Of a stretch of 64,000 bases of DNA, positions 8,835 through 17,528 are shown one piece after another; the stretch's first letter is position 1, and each line of letters starts with the position of its first letter. The translations under genes and the position numbers were made by a program. This stretch comes from Arthrobacter sp. PM3 (GTDB lineage: Bacteria; Actinomycetota; Actinomycetes; Actinomycetales; Micrococcaceae), in the NCBI RefSeq assembly GCF_003352915.1, contig NZ_CP022314.1:2258272-2322271 (forward strand), written 5' to 3'. Under the pieces are notes generated by a model, which was given only the letters and a program-made list of their open reading frames with translations, was not told where the DNA came from and ran no database searches.

Positions 8835-10337
8835 ATGACACTCACCAACCTCGAACGCTTCACGGCCCGGCGCTCCTCCACAGAGCAGACCTGCGCGGGC
8901 GTCCTGCCTCCGGCGGGGCACTTCATCGGCGGCTCATTCGTCCCCGGCTCCTCAAGCGAACTCATCGATGTGGTGGATCCCACCACGGAGCAGGTCATCG
9001 CGTCGGTGCAGGCCGGCACGGCCTCGGACGTGGACGTCGCGGTCGAGGCGGCCGTGGCGGCCCAGAAGTCCTGGGGCGCCACGACCCCGAAGGAGCGCTC
9101 CGAGGTGCTCTCCCTGATCGCCAACATCATCGAAGCCAACCGCGAAGTCTTCGAACTCATCGAATCCGCCAACACCGGCAAACCGCGGGCCGTCGCGGAG
9201 GACGATGTCTCCAGCACCATCGACACCTTCCGGTTCATGGCCGGCGCCTCCCGCACCCTGACGTCCATGGCAGGCGGCGACTACGCCGCCGGACACACCT
9301 CGGTCATCCTCCGGGAACCAGTCGGCGTCGTCGGCGTCATCACCCCGTGGAACTACCCGCTGCTGATGGCCGCCTGGAAGATCGCTCCCATCCTGGCCGC
9401 CGGAAATTCGATCGTCCTCAAGCCCTCGGAACAGACGCCGCTGTCCACGCTGAAGCTGGCCGAACTGGTGGCCGGACGCATCCCGGACGGAATCCTCAAC
9501 GTCGTGACGGGCCAGGGCCGCACCGTCGGGCAGCGGCTCGCCGAACACCCCGACGTCGCCCTCGTCGCGCTGACGGGCAGTGTCGCCAGCGGACAGGCAG
9601 TCGCGGAAACCGCGGGCAGGTCGGTCAAACGCGTCCACCTGGAACTTGGCGGCAAGGCCCCCGTTGTCGTCTTCCCCGACGCCGACCTCCGCGCCGCCGC
9701 CGCCGGCGTGCGCAACGCCGGCTTCTGGAACGCCGGCCAGGACTGCGGCGCCGCCTGCCGCGTGCTGGTCCACGAATCCGTGGCCGAGGAGTTCACCGAG
9801 CACCTCGTGCGTGAAGTCGGCACGCTCGTCGTCGGCGCTCCGGGCGCAGGGGACGACGTCGAAATCGGCCCCATGATTTCCCGGCCGCACTTCGACCGGG
9901 TGCAGGAAGCCCTGGCCGAGGCCAAGGCCGCAGGCCTCCAGGTGGCCATCGGCGGCTCGGCGATGGAGGGCCCCGGCTACTTCATTGAACCGACGGTGAT
10001 CAGCAACGTACCGGCCGGGGCGCACATTGCCACCCACGAAATCTTTGGTCCGGTGGTCACGGTCGAGTCCTTCAGCTCCACCGAGGAAGCCATCACCCGG
10101 GCCAACGAAAGCCCCTACGGCCTGTCCGCCTCCGTCTGGACCCGGGATTCCAGCCTCTCGCTCAGCGTTCCGAAGCAACTCGACTTCGGCACCGTCTGGG
10201 TCAACGCACACCTGGTGCTGGCCTGCGAGGTCCCGTGGGGCGGCTTCAAGGGCTCCGGCTACGGCCGCGACCTCTCCCTCTACGCCCTGGACGACTACTC
10301 CCGGACCAAGCACGTCATGATCAACCACGGCGCGTGA
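8835..10337 (+). CDS. NAD-dependent aldehyde dehydrogenase, gamma-aminobutyraldehyde type
   Basis: The 500-residue protein is a full-length class-I aldehyde dehydrogenase. It shows PWNYPLLMAAWKIAPILAAG (cofactor and substrate core), the general base E270 in HLELGGK, and the catalytic Cys C304 in NAGQDCGAACR. EIFGPVV follows near the C-terminus. The NAGQDC-x-A-A-C-R signature is typical of the gamma-aminobutyraldehyde/betaine aldehyde branch (PatD, PuuC, KauB). It could oxidise 4-aminobutyraldehyde made from putrescine, completing an agmatine to GABA route. The start chosen at 8835 follows AAAGG. An in-frame ATG at 8742 would add a low-complexity Pro/Ala leader and is unlikely. Confidence 0.85.
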   Translation: MTLTNLERFTARRSSTEQTCAGVLPPAGHFIGGSFVPGSSSELIDVVDPTTEQVIASVQAGTASDVDVAVEAAVAAQKSWGATTPKERSEVLSLIANIIEANREVFELIESANTGKPRAVAEDDVSSTIDTFRFMAGASRTLTSMAGGDYAAGHTSVILREPVGVVGVITPWNYPLLMAAWKIAPILAAGNSIVLKPSEQTPLSTLKLAELVAGRIPDGILNVVTGQGRTVGQRLAEHPDVALVALTGSVASGQAVAETAGRSVKRVHLELGGKAPVVVFPDADLRAAAAGVRNAGFWNAGQDCGAACRVLVHESVAEEFTEHLVREVGTLVVGAPGAGDDVEIGPMISRPHFDRVQEALAEAKAAGLQVAIGGSAMEGPGYFIEPTVISNVPAGAHIATHEIFGPVVTVESFSSTEEAITRANESPYGLSASVWTRDSSLSLSVPKQLDFGTVWVNAHLVLACEVPWGGFKGSGYGRDLSLYALDDYSRTKHVMINHGA

Positions 10338-10365
10338 GCGTTAAGAACAGCATCGGAGTTCAGCA

Positions 10366-11661
10366 ATGACCACCACCAACCACCCCCGCACCGCGCCGCC
10401 GGCCCGCGCCGCAACCCCGTCCGCTCCCTTCGGGACGGACGTCACCTGGACCAACTGGGGCGGCAACCAGAGCGCCACGCCGGCCTTCACGGTCCGGCCG
10501 CGGACCGAGCAGGAAGCGCTCGACGCCGTCCGGTTCGCCATCCGCGAAGGCCTGCCGGTGCGCGCCGTCGGCTCGGGGCACTCATCCTCCCCGCTCGTCC
10601 AGACGGGCGGGGTCCTGATGGACATGTCGGAGCTCTCGGCCATCACCGGGACCGACCCCGTGCGGCGCCGCGCGCGGGCCCTGGCCGGCACCACCATCCA
10701 CTCCTTCGGCGATCCGCTATGGGAACAGGGGCTTGCCCTGGCCAACCAGGGCGACATCGACAAGCAGCAGATCGCCGGGGCGCTGGCCACCAGCACCCAC
10801 GGCTCCGGAAAGAACCTGGGCAGCTTTTCATCGGCCCTGCGCTGGGTCAGGCTCATCAACGGCCACGGCGAAATCGTCGAGATCGGCGAAGGGCAGCTCC
10901 GCGAACTCCGGGCCGCCCAGGTGGCCTTGGGAACACTCGGGATCTTCCTGGAGGTCGAACTTGAGGTAGCGGACCGCTACTACCTGCAGGAGGAGATCAC
11001 GTACCCGACGTGGGCGGAGACCGCGGCCACCTGGCAGGCGGACATCGACGCGAACAGGCACTACTCCTTCCTGTGGTGCCCTGCGGAGGATTCGTGTGAG
11101 CTCCTGGACCTCCCCGGTTCCCCGGGCCAGGACATGACAAACCGCAGCTACACCAAGCGCTACAACATCGCCCAGGTCCAGGACGAGCGGGAACTCTCGT
11201 CCGCCGAGGGTGCCCGGCTCGACCGGTCCTACCGGATCTACCCGGGCGGATTCACCACACCGTTCCATGAGTTCGAGTACTTCGTGCCCAGCGAACACGG
11301 CCTGGAGGCCGTCGAAGCCATCCAGGACCTGATCCGCACCCGGCATTCCGACCAGAAGTACCCCGTGGAGGTCCGCTGGGTGAAGGCCGACGACGGCTAC
11401 ATGTCCCAGTTCCAGGGACGCGACAGCACGGTGATCACGCTGACCACCGAACCCGGAACCGACTACTGGCCGTTCTTCCGGGACGCGGACGCGGTGCTGC
11501 AGGACTTCGAACCGCGGGCCCACTGGGGCAAGATCCACTTCATGACACGGAGCCGCCTGGAGCGCGTCTACCCGGAGCTTGACACCTTCATCCAGGTGCG
11601 CCGGGAGTTCGACCCCCGCGGGATGTTCCTGAACGACCACACCCGCGCGCTCGTCGGCTAA
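10366..11661 (+). CDS. FAD-dependent lactone/alditol oxidase family protein
   Basis: The 431-residue protein has an N-terminal FAD-binding type 4 domain: FTVRPRTEQEALDAVRFA, the flavin-contacting GSGHSSS, then IAGALATSTHGSG. The C-terminal domain is of the D-arabinono-1,4-lactone oxidase type, with the conserved HWGK and a VYPELDTFIQVRREFDPRGM tail. Family members oxidise sugar lactones or alditols with oxygen (L-gulonolactone oxidase, alditol oxidase). It sits 28 bp after the aldehyde dehydrogenase gene in the same direction, so it is probably co-transcribed. Its role in a guanidino or polyamine cluster is not obvious, and the true substrate may differ from the named families. Its stop overlaps the convergent stop of the next gene. 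Confidence 0.8.
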   Translation: MTTTNHPRTAPPARAATPSAPFGTDVTWTNWGGNQSATPAFTVRPRTEQEALDAVRFAIREGLPVRAVGSGHSSSPLVQTGGVLMDMSELSAITGTDPVRRRARALAGTTIHSFGDPLWEQGLALANQGDIDKQQIAGALATSTHGSGKNLGSFSSALRWVRLINGHGEIVEIGEGQLRELRAAQVALGTLGIFLEVELEVADRYYLQEEITYPTWAETAATWQADIDANRHYSFLWCPAEDSCELLDLPGSPGQDMTNRSYTKRYNIAQVQDERELSSAEGARLDRSYRIYPGGFTTPFHEFEYFVPSEHGLEAVEAIQDLIRTRHSDQKYPVEVRWVKADDGYMSQFQGRDSTVITLTTEPGTDYWPFFRDADAVLQDFEPRAHWGKIHFMTRSRLERVYPELDTFIQVRREFDPRGMFLNDHTRALVG

Positions 11662-12494
11662 ACCGCAGCGCTCATCAGGCGCTGCATCTGGACGCCGGCC
11701 CCGCTCCCCGGGGCCGGCGTGTAGACCACGATATGAAGATCGGGCCGGTCCGAGGGCGAGAGCTGATGGTGCTCGAGCTGGAGGACCCCCACTGCCGGGT
11801 GCTGGAAAAGCCGCTCACGGGATTCGAAGCCCAGGATGTCGTACCGGTCCCAGCCCTGCCGGAACTCCGGACTGGTCTCCAGGAGCCGTTCCACCTGATA
11901 CTTGATGTCCGGATCACCGAGGCGCTGTCCCGTCTCTGCCCGGAACTCCGCGAGGAACCGCTTGCTCGTGACATCCCAGTCGGGAAGCAGGTCCCGGACA
12001 TAAGGATCTGTGAACACCAGCCACAACAGATTGCGGTCCTGCGCGGCAACCGTGGCGATGTTGGGATAAAGCGCAGCGTAGGCCGTGTTCCAGCCGGCGA
12101 CGCCCCAGTCGGGGAAGAGCGCGAACGCGGGGTTGGGGTCCAGGGCGTCCAGCAGCCGCTGGACATGCGCCGGCGCGGTGGCCGCGGCGGGACCGGCCGG
12201 AGCCGCGGCTGCGTAGCCGCCCAGCGACAGGACGTACGCCAGGCCGGTATCCGAAAGATGCAAGGAGCGGGAAATGGACTCCAGGACCTGACGGGACGGG
12301 CTGATGTCCCGGCCTTGCTCAAGCCACGTGTACCAGGTGACGCTGACCCCGGAGAGGAACGCGACCTCCTCGCGGCGGAGGCCGCGCTCGCGCCTGCGGG
12401 CCACCGGCGGGAGCCCGTAGTCGGCCCGCAGTGCCTGGTCCCGCCGGGCCCTGAGGAAGAGCCCGAGCTCCTTGCGCCGCTCAGAATTGTTCAC
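11658..12494 (-). CDS. MmyB-like helix-turn-helix regulator
   Basis: The 278-residue protein starts at GTG. Its N-terminal XRE-type HTH reads [12 protein letters not shown], then [20 protein letters not shown] (about residues 10-70). It is followed by an MmyB-like ligand-binding (PAS-related) domain with the typical [12 protein letters not shown] and a run ending [13 protein letters not shown]. This family is very common in actinobacteria and usually regulates an adjacent gene. It is divergent from ilvD. An AATACTA/TAGTATT inverted repeat sits in the shared upstream region. Its stop codon overlaps the stop of the flavoprotein gene on the other strand. Confidence 0.88.
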   Translation of the reverse strand: MNNSERRKELGLFLRARRDQALRADYGLPPVARRRERGLRREEVAFLSGVSVTWYTWLEQGRDISPSRQVLESISRSLHLSDTGLAYVLSLGGYAAAAPAGPAAATAPAHVQRLLDALDPNPAFALFPDWGVAGWNTAYAALYPNIATVAAQDRNLLWLVFTDPYVRDLLPDWDVTSKRFLAEFRAETGQRLGDPDIKYQVERLLETSPEFRQGWDRYDILGFESRERLFQHPAVGVLQLEHHQLSPSDRPDLHIVVYTPAPGSGAGVQMQRLMSAAV

Positions 12495-12499
12495 CCGAG

Positions 12500-12534
12500 A
12501 ATACTATTACTCTGGTACTCCCACTACTAGTATT
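12500..12534. promoter_or_regulatory. Inverted repeat between regulator gene and ilvD
   Basis: AATACTA (12500-12506) and TAGTATT (12528-12534) are exact reverse complements 21 bp apart, starting 6 bp upstream of the regulator GTG. They may be an autoregulatory operator or part of the divergent promoters. Confidence 0.4.
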
Positions 12535-12579
12535 AGCGCCGTCTTCCACGCGCCGGAAAGACCACGCAGGATGGTATCC

Positions 12580-14439
12580 ATGCCTGCACTCCGCTCAAAA
12601 ACAGTCACCCACGGCCGCAACATGGCCGGAGCCCGCGCACTGCTGCGCGCCTCCGGCGTCGCCAACTCAGACATCGGCAAGCCCATCATCGCCGTGGCCA
12701 ACTCCTTCACCGAATTCGTACCCGGCCACACCCACCTCGCCCCCGTGGGCCGGATCGTCTCCGACGCGATCCTCGCCGCCGGCGCCGTCCCGCGCGAATT
12801 CAACACCATCGCCGTGGACGACGGCATTGCCATGGGCCACTCGGGAATGCTCTACTCCCTGCCCTCCCGGGACCTGATCGCCGACTCGGTTGAATACATG
12901 GTCAACGCCCACTGCGCCGATGCACTGGTCTGCATCTCCAACTGCGACAAGATCACCCCCGGCATGCTCATGGCCGCGCTGCGCCTGAACATCCCGGTGG
13001 TGTTCGTCTCCGGCGGCCCCATGGAGGCCGGCCGCGTGACCCTGACCGACGGGTCCGTACGCTCCCTGGACCTGGTGAACGCGATCGCCGACGCCGTCGA
13101 CGAATCCATCTCCGACGCCGACATCAACCTCATCGAAGAGAACGCCTGCCCCACCTGCGGTTCCTGCTCCGGCATGTTCACGGCCAACTCCATGAACTGC
13201 CTCGCCGAGGCCATCGGCCTGGCCCTGCCGGGCAACGGCTCCGTGCTGGCCACCCACACCGCGCGCAAGGCGCTCTACGAGAAAGCCGGCCGCACCGTCG
13301 TCGAACTGGTGAAGCGCTATTACGACGGCGACGACGACTCCGTGCTGCCGCGCTCCATCGCCACCGCGAAGGCTTTCGACAACGCCATGGCCCTGGACAT
13401 CTCCATGGGCGGCTCCACCAACACCATCCTGCACCTGCTGGCCGCGGCCCAGGAGGCAGGCGTGGACTACGGCCTGGCCGAGATGGACGCCAAGTCCCGC
13501 CAAGTGCCTTGCCTGGCCAAGGTGGCCCCGAACGTCGCCAAGGACAAGACCTATTACATGGAGGACGTCCACCGCGCCGGCGGCATCCCTGCCCTGCTGG
13601 GCGAGCTGAACCGCGGCGGACTCCTGCACAAGGACGTCCACTCCGTGCACTCCGCCGACCTGGACGGCTGGCTGGATGACTGGGACATCCGCGGCGGCAA
13701 GGCCACCGAGGAAGCCAAGGCGTTGTGGCACGCGGCTCCCGGGGGCGTCCGCTCCTCCACCGCGTTCTCCCAGTCGAACGAGTGGACCTCTCTGGACACC
13801 GACGCCGCGGAAGGCTGCATCCGGTCCGTGGAGCACGCCTACTCCAAGGACGGCGGGCTGGCCGTGCTCCGCGGCAACGTGGCCGCCGACGGCGCCGTGG
13901 TGAAGACCGCCGGCGTGGACGAATCCATCTGGACCTTCGAAGGTCCGGCCGTTGTGTGCGAGTCCCAGGACGAAGCCGTCGAGAAGATCCTGAACAAGAC
14001 CATCAAGGAAGGCGACGTGGTGGTCATCCGTTACGAAGGCCCCAGGGGCGGTCCGGGCATGCAGGAAATGCTTTACCCGACGTCGTTCCTCAAGGGCCGC
14101 GGCCTCGGCAAGAAGTGCGCGCTCATCACGGACGGCCGCTTCTCCGGCGGTACCTCCGGCCTGTCGATCGGGCACATCTCCCCGGAGGCTGCCTCCGGCG
14201 GCACCATCGCCCTGGTGGAGGATGGCGACATCATCAGCATCGACATCACGCAGCGCTCCCTCCAGTTGCAGGTCTCCGACGAGGTTCTCGCCGAACGCCG
14301 GGAAAAACTGGAAGTCAATGGCGGTTACAAGCCCAAGGACCGGGACCGTCAGGTCTCCGCGGCGCTGCGCGCCTACGCGGCCATGGCCCTGTCCGCGGAC
14401 AAGGGCGCCGTCCGCGACGTCTCCCTCGTGGAGCGCTAA
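12580..14439 (+). CDS. ilvD: Dihydroxy-acid dehydratase
   Basis: The 619-residue enzyme dehydrates 2,3-dihydroxy acids to 2-oxo acids in valine, isoleucine and leucine synthesis. Iron-sulphur ligands are visible in CISNCDK and in [17 protein letters not shown]. Magnesium-binding and substrate segments (VDDGIAMGH and [11 protein letters not shown]) are intact, as is GRFSGGTSG near the C-terminus. The length matches the E. coli-type enzyme (616). The start at 12580 ([20 protein letters not shown]) is preceded by GCAGGA. Upstream in-frame starts would run through the divergent promoter region. The gene is followed by a strong terminator. No other branched-chain genes are adjacent, which is common for ilvD. 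Confidence 0.96.
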   Translation: MPALRSKTVTHGRNMAGARALLRASGVANSDIGKPIIAVANSFTEFVPGHTHLAPVGRIVSDAILAAGAVPREFNTIAVDDGIAMGHSGMLYSLPSRDLIADSVEYMVNAHCADALVCISNCDKITPGMLMAALRLNIPVVFVSGGPMEAGRVTLTDGSVRSLDLVNAIADAVDESISDADINLIEENACPTCGSCSGMFTANSMNCLAEAIGLALPGNGSVLATHTARKALYEKAGRTVVELVKRYYDGDDDSVLPRSIATAKAFDNAMALDISMGGSTNTILHLLAAAQEAGVDYGLAEMDAKSRQVPCLAKVAPNVAKDKTYYMEDVHRAGGIPALLGELNRGGLLHKDVHSVHSADLDGWLDDWDIRGGKATEEAKALWHAAPGGVRSSTAFSQSNEWTSLDTDAAEGCIRSVEHAYSKDGGLAVLRGNVAADGAVVKTAGVDESIWTFEGPAVVCESQDEAVEKILNKTIKEGDVVVIRYEGPRGGPGMQEMLYPTSFLKGRGLGKKCALITDGRFSGGTSGLSIGHISPEAASGGTIALVEDGDIISIDITQRSLQLQVSDEVLAERREKLEVNGGYKPKDRDRQVSAALRAYAAMALSADKGAVRDVSLVER

Positions 14440-14481
14440 GCGCACCACGCACCCCGGCGTGCTTCGGAGTTAATCCACAAA

Positions 14482-14524
14482 CGTACGGCCCCGCCCCCCG
14501 GAGTCAGGGGAGCGGGGCCGTACG
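14482..14524. terminator. Strong hairpin between ilvD and the APC permease gene
   Basis: A perfect 13-bp stem (CGTACGGCCCCGC, 14482-14494, with its complement 14512-14524) has a further CCCC/GGGG pairing inside the loop, followed by GGCTTTAAA. It sits between the convergent 3' ends of ilvD and the permease gene and probably serves both strands. Confidence 0.85.
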
Positions 14525-14557
14525 GGCTTTAAAGGACCGGTTCTTGGCCGGTTGTTC

Positions 14558-16126
14558 TTACTCGGGAACCACCAGAGCGGGGGTGTCCTGCCGGATGGTT
14601 TCGCCGCGGAAGAAGCCGGGGTGCAGCTTGGCGGTCAAGAGCATGATGAACGCGCCCAGGGCGAGGATGCCGACGCCCAGGATGAACACCAGGCCCACGC
14701 CGAAGACTTCCGAGCCGCTGCCGAATTCCGGTGCCCAGCTGTCCACGGCCGTCTGGATGAAGACCACGGTGAGGACCAGGCCGCCCAGGACCGGGAACAG
14801 GAGCCGCATGAAGAAGTTGCGGACGCTGCTGAACAGGCTGTGCCGGAAGTACCACGTGCAGGCGAACGCCGTGAGGCCGTAGTAGAAGCAGATCATCAGG
14901 CCCAGGGCCAGGATGGTGTCGTTCAGGACGTTTTCGCTGACCACCTTCATGATGGCGTAGAAGCCGCCGGAGATCAGGCCCGCCACCACGGTTGCGTAGC
15001 CGGGGGAGCCGAACCGCTTGCTGACCGTGGCGAAACGCGGCGGCAGGGCACGGTAGTGGCTCATGGCCAGGAGGCTGCGGGCCGGGGACGCCATGGTGGA
15101 CTGCAGGGACGACGCCGTGCCGGAGAGTACGGCGAGGGACATCAGGATGGCCAGCGGACCCATGACCGGCGAGGCCAGGGCGGCGAAGATGTTCGACTGG
15201 TTGTCCGGGTTGTTCAGGCCGATGCCGTCAGCGCCGGTGCCGGCCACCATCATGGTCGCCACGATGACGATGAGGTAGAGGGCCAGGACGGCTACCGCCG
15301 TCGTCGTCCCCGCCTTGCCCGCTGTGCCCTTGCCGCCCTTGGTTTCCTCGTTGACCGTCAGGCACACGTCCCAGCCCCAGTAAACGAAGACCGCCAGCGA
15401 CATACCCGCGGTGAACTGCTCGAAGCTTTCGATCTTGGCGGGGTTGAACCAATCCCAGCTGAACGCGAGGGAGGATCCGGCGTCGCCGGCCGCGGCGTGG
15501 GTGAGCGCCATGATGACGAAGACGCCCAGCACCAGCACCTGGAACCCGACCATGCTGTACTGCACGAGCTTGGTTGCGTGCAGGCCGCGGTAGCTGACCC
15601 AGACGGCCAGGGCCACGAACACGAGGCAGGTCACGATGTTCAGGGCCGTGTTGGAGGTCAGGTCCGCGAGGTCCGGGTTGTTGAACACCTGGGCCAGGAA
15701 GAGGTAGAAGAAGTCCACCGCCACGCCGGCGAGGTTGGACAGGACGATGATGTTGGCGGCCAGGAGACCCCAGCCTCCCATCCAGCCGACCCACGGGCCG
15801 AACGCTTTCGTGGCCCACGTGAACGTGGTGCCGCTGTCCGGCGAGTCGGCGTTCAGTTCCCGGTAGGCGAACGCCACCAGGATCATCGGGATGAACGCGA
15901 CAATGAAAATTGCCGGCAGCTGCACGCCGACGGCGCCGACGGCGGGACCCAGTGAGCTGGTCAGGCTGTAGGCCGGCGCCACCGAGGAGATGCCTAGGAC
16001 GACGACGGCGAGCAGGCCCAGCTGGCCGCCTTTGAGGCCCTTGCCCGTGATGCCGTGTTTGGACCCGGCCGGATCGACGACGTCGTGCGTTGTGGTGCCG
16101 TCTTTACGGCCGATAGTCTGACTCAT
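14558..16126 (-). CDS. APC-superfamily amino acid/polyamine permease
   Basis: The 522-residue membrane protein has about 12 predicted helices. Near the N-terminus it carries the typical APC segment GLKGGQLGLLAVVVLGISSV with following SVAPAYSLT, then a GTTFTWATKAFGPWVGWMGG loop and YWGWDVCLTVNEETKGG. It is probably a proton-coupled importer of an amino acid or amine. The start at 16126 (MSQTIGRKDG) is preceded by AGGAAACAGG. Longer in-frame starts would place coding sequence over one of two operator-like palindromes (16220-16234). The gene stands alone. Confidence 0.88.
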   Translation of the reverse strand: MSQTIGRKDGTTTHDVVDPAGSKHGITGKGLKGGQLGLLAVVVLGISSVAPAYSLTSSLGPAVGAVGVQLPAIFIVAFIPMILVAFAYRELNADSPDSGTTFTWATKAFGPWVGWMGGWGLLAANIIVLSNLAGVAVDFFYLFLAQVFNNPDLADLTSNTALNIVTCLVFVALAVWVSYRGLHATKLVQYSMVGFQVLVLGVFVIMALTHAAAGDAGSSLAFSWDWFNPAKIESFEQFTAGMSLAVFVYWGWDVCLTVNEETKGGKGTAGKAGTTTAVAVLALYLIVIVATMMVAGTGADGIGLNNPDNQSNIFAALASPVMGPLAILMSLAVLSGTASSLQSTMASPARSLLAMSHYRALPPRFATVSKRFGSPGYATVVAGLISGGFYAIMKVVSENVLNDTILALGLMICFYYGLTAFACTWYFRHSLFSSVRNFFMRLLFPVLGGLVLTVVFIQTAVDSWAPEFGSGSEVFGVGLVFILGVGILALGAFIMLLTAKLHPGFFRGETIRQDTPALVVPE

Positions 16127-16219
16127 TGCTGACCTGTTTCCTGGGGAGTGGACGGTTGCTGTTGGGTGGAGCCCGGGGATTCCGATCACGGTTACTTCGG
16201 TGAGACGGGCGTCACAGAA

Positions 16220-16234
16220 ATGAACAAGGTTCAT
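16220..16234. promoter_or_regulatory. Operator copy A (ATGAAC-AAG-GTTCAT)
   Basis: A perfect 6-3-6 inverted repeat about 94 bp upstream of the permease start. A second copy lies 55 bp further away, about five helical turns. This suggests cooperative binding of a dimeric regulator that is not encoded next door. Confidence 0.65.
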
Positions 16235-16274
16235 TTAGTATCGGGGGTGGGTTCAGTAAGGGGCAAGACCTAAT

Positions 16275-16289
16275 ATGAATAAAGTTCAT
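16275..16289. promoter_or_regulatory. Operator copy B (ATGAAT-AAA-GTTCAT)
   Basis: The same 6-3-6 inverted repeat as at 16220-16234, with one arm mismatch. The intervening AT-rich DNA (with TTTATTTATTC next to it) is unlike the surrounding GC-rich sequence and likely holds the permease promoter. Confidence 0.6.
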
Positions 16290-16354
16290 TTATTTATTCG
16301 GCGGCGGGCCGTTAGGCCCTAGACCGCGGAAGGGTCGCGGCAGACTCTGGGCCT

Positions 16355-16846
16355 ATGAGTGGAACGAACGGCCCGGTCCCGGACATCAAGTCCGCCCACC
16401 TGAAGGAACAGCCGACGGCGGTGGTGCGTGAGACCGTGCCCATGTCCGCACTGCGGGGCTTCTTCGACCGCGCCTTCGGTGCCGTTATAGGCGCCGTGCA
16501 GCAGCAACATGTCCAGCTGGCAGGGCCCCCGTTCGCCCTCTACCGCGGGATGCCGACCGACGTCGTGGACGTCGAGGCCGGGTTCCCGCTCGCCGCGCCG
16601 TTCACAAGCACAGGCGGGGAGGGCGGGCCCGTTACCGCCGGAACGCTTCCCGCGGGGAAAGCGTACGAGGCGATGCACATCGGCCCCTATGCCACGCTCC
16701 AGCAGACGTACGGCGCCATCATGGCGCGGATGCAGGCGGACGGCGTGACCCCGGCCGGGACCATGTGGGAGTACTACCTCAGCGACCCGGGTGCCGAGCC
16801 GGACCCGGCGAAATGGCAGACCCTGGTGGTCTGGCCGGTCGCCTGA
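16355..16846 (+). CDS. GyrI-like small-molecule-binding domain protein
   Basis: The 163-residue cytoplasmic protein matches the GyrI-like/AraC effector-binding fold. It opens with a strand-rich segment (PTAVVRETVPMSALRGFFDRAF), has the FALYRGM and DVEAGFPLAAPF motifs, then AGKAYEAMHIGPYATLQQTY and a C-terminal WEYYLSDPG. Family members bind hydrophobic or cationic small molecules and can act as drug-binding stand-alone domains. There is no DNA-binding domain. It appears to be a single-gene unit. Confidence 0.85.
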   Translation: MSGTNGPVPDIKSAHLKEQPTAVVRETVPMSALRGFFDRAFGAVIGAVQQQHVQLAGPPFALYRGMPTDVVDVEAGFPLAAPFTSTGGEGGPVTAGTLPAGKAYEAMHIGPYATLQQTYGAIMARMQADGVTPAGTMWEYYLSDPGAEPDPAKWQTLVVWPVA

Positions 16847-16996
16847 ATTGCGGCCTTCAACCCGGCGCCAGAGAGCCGCAAAAGACTCATACTGTCTGAT
16901 TGGCCACACTATTCTTCAACTCCGTGCATAATGTCCTAAACTGCTTCACTGAGGTGCCTGAAATGGCGCTGCGCAGCAACGAAAGTGAACCCTGAT

Positions 16997-17299
16997 ATGG
17001 CTACCGATTACGACGCCCCACGCAAGACAGAAGAAGAGTCTCCCGCTGAGTCGCTGGAGGCCCTGCAGGCGTCCCGTGGCGGCGGCGCCCAGACTGCCGT
17101 GATCGACGTCGATGAGAACGACACCGCGGAAGGCATCGATCTTCCGGGTGCGGATCTGTCCGGCGAAGAGCTGACCGTCATTGTTGTTCCCGAGCAGTCC
17201 GACGAATTCACCTGCTCCTCCTGCTTCCTGGTCCGTCACCGGTCTCAGGTCGCCCGTGAAAAGAACGGCATGAAGTACTGCCGCGACTGCGAAGGCTAA
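16997..17299 (+). CDS. DUF4193 zinc-ribbon protein
   Basis: The 100-residue acidic protein is of the DUF4193 family, widespread in actinobacteria. It begins MATDYDAPRKTEEE and ends in a C4 zinc ribbon: CSSC and CRDC separated by about 24 residues that include FLVRHRSQVAREKNG. The function is unknown; members have been linked loosely with transcription. The start is set by the family's conserved MATDYD opening. Two strong hairpins follow the stop codon. Confidence 0.9.
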   Translation: MATDYDAPRKTEEESPAESLEALQASRGGGAQTAVIDVDENDTAEGIDLPGADLSGEELTVIVVPEQSDEFTCSSCFLVRHRSQVAREKNGMKYCRDCEG

Positions 17300-17314
17300 A
17301 TTCCTTCCACCGTT

Positions 17315-17335
17315 CCGGCTGCTTCCAGCAGCCGG
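17315..17335 (+). terminator. Hairpin 1 after the DUF4193 gene
   Basis: A perfect 9-bp stem, CCGGCTGCT/AGCAGCCGG, with loop TCC, 16 bp after the DUF4193 stop. No T-run follows. Confidence 0.6.
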
Positions 17336-17352
17336 TGACACAGCAGCGCCAC

Positions 17353-17389
17353 ATGAAGCGCCGGACCCGCAAGGGGACCGGCGCTTCAT
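17353..17389 (+). terminator. Hairpin 2 after the DUF4193 gene
   Basis: A perfect 12-bp stem, ATGAAGCGCCGG paired with 17378-17389, with a 13-nt loop, followed by GCGTTCC. Two consecutive stable hairpins suggest a tandem terminator. Confidence 0.65.
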
Positions 17390-17461
17390 GCGTTCCTAAC
17401 GGTTGGGCGCCAATCCCGACGCAGCCCTCGCCAGCCGGCCCGGCCGCTCCTACCCTTGAAC

Positions 17462-17513
17462 TGTCACATCGTGCTATCACATCGCGCTATCACATCGCTC
17501 TGTCACATTGCTC
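17462..17513 (+). repeat. Four tandem 13-bp repeats upstream of the secreted AMIN-like gene
   Basis: Four contiguous units read TGTCACATCGTGC, TATCACATCGCGC, TATCACATCGCTC and TGTCACATTGCTC, with TRTCACAT constant. They end just before the ribosome binding site (GAGGGGG) of the next gene. The array may be an iterated operator, or a replication-slippage repeat in the 5' untranslated region. Confidence 0.85.
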
Positions 17514-17528
17514 GAGGGGGTGGCCGCT

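Noticed and set aside
12472..12579. N-terminal extension of ilvD from an upstream ATG
   Set aside because: It would overlap the divergent regulator gene and the promoter region; DHAD length and ribosome binding site support 12580.
14552..15955. Long plus-strand open frame opposite the APC permease
   Set aside because: His/Glu/Gln/Arg-rich composition typical of antisense reading of membrane helices.
16127..16234. N-terminal extension of the APC permease to ATG 16234
   Set aside because: It would make the operator repeat at 16220-16234 coding, and the better ribosome binding site is at 16126.
17462..17513. Possible CRISPR-like array
   Set aside because: Repeats are contiguous 13-mers without spacers and no cas genes are near.
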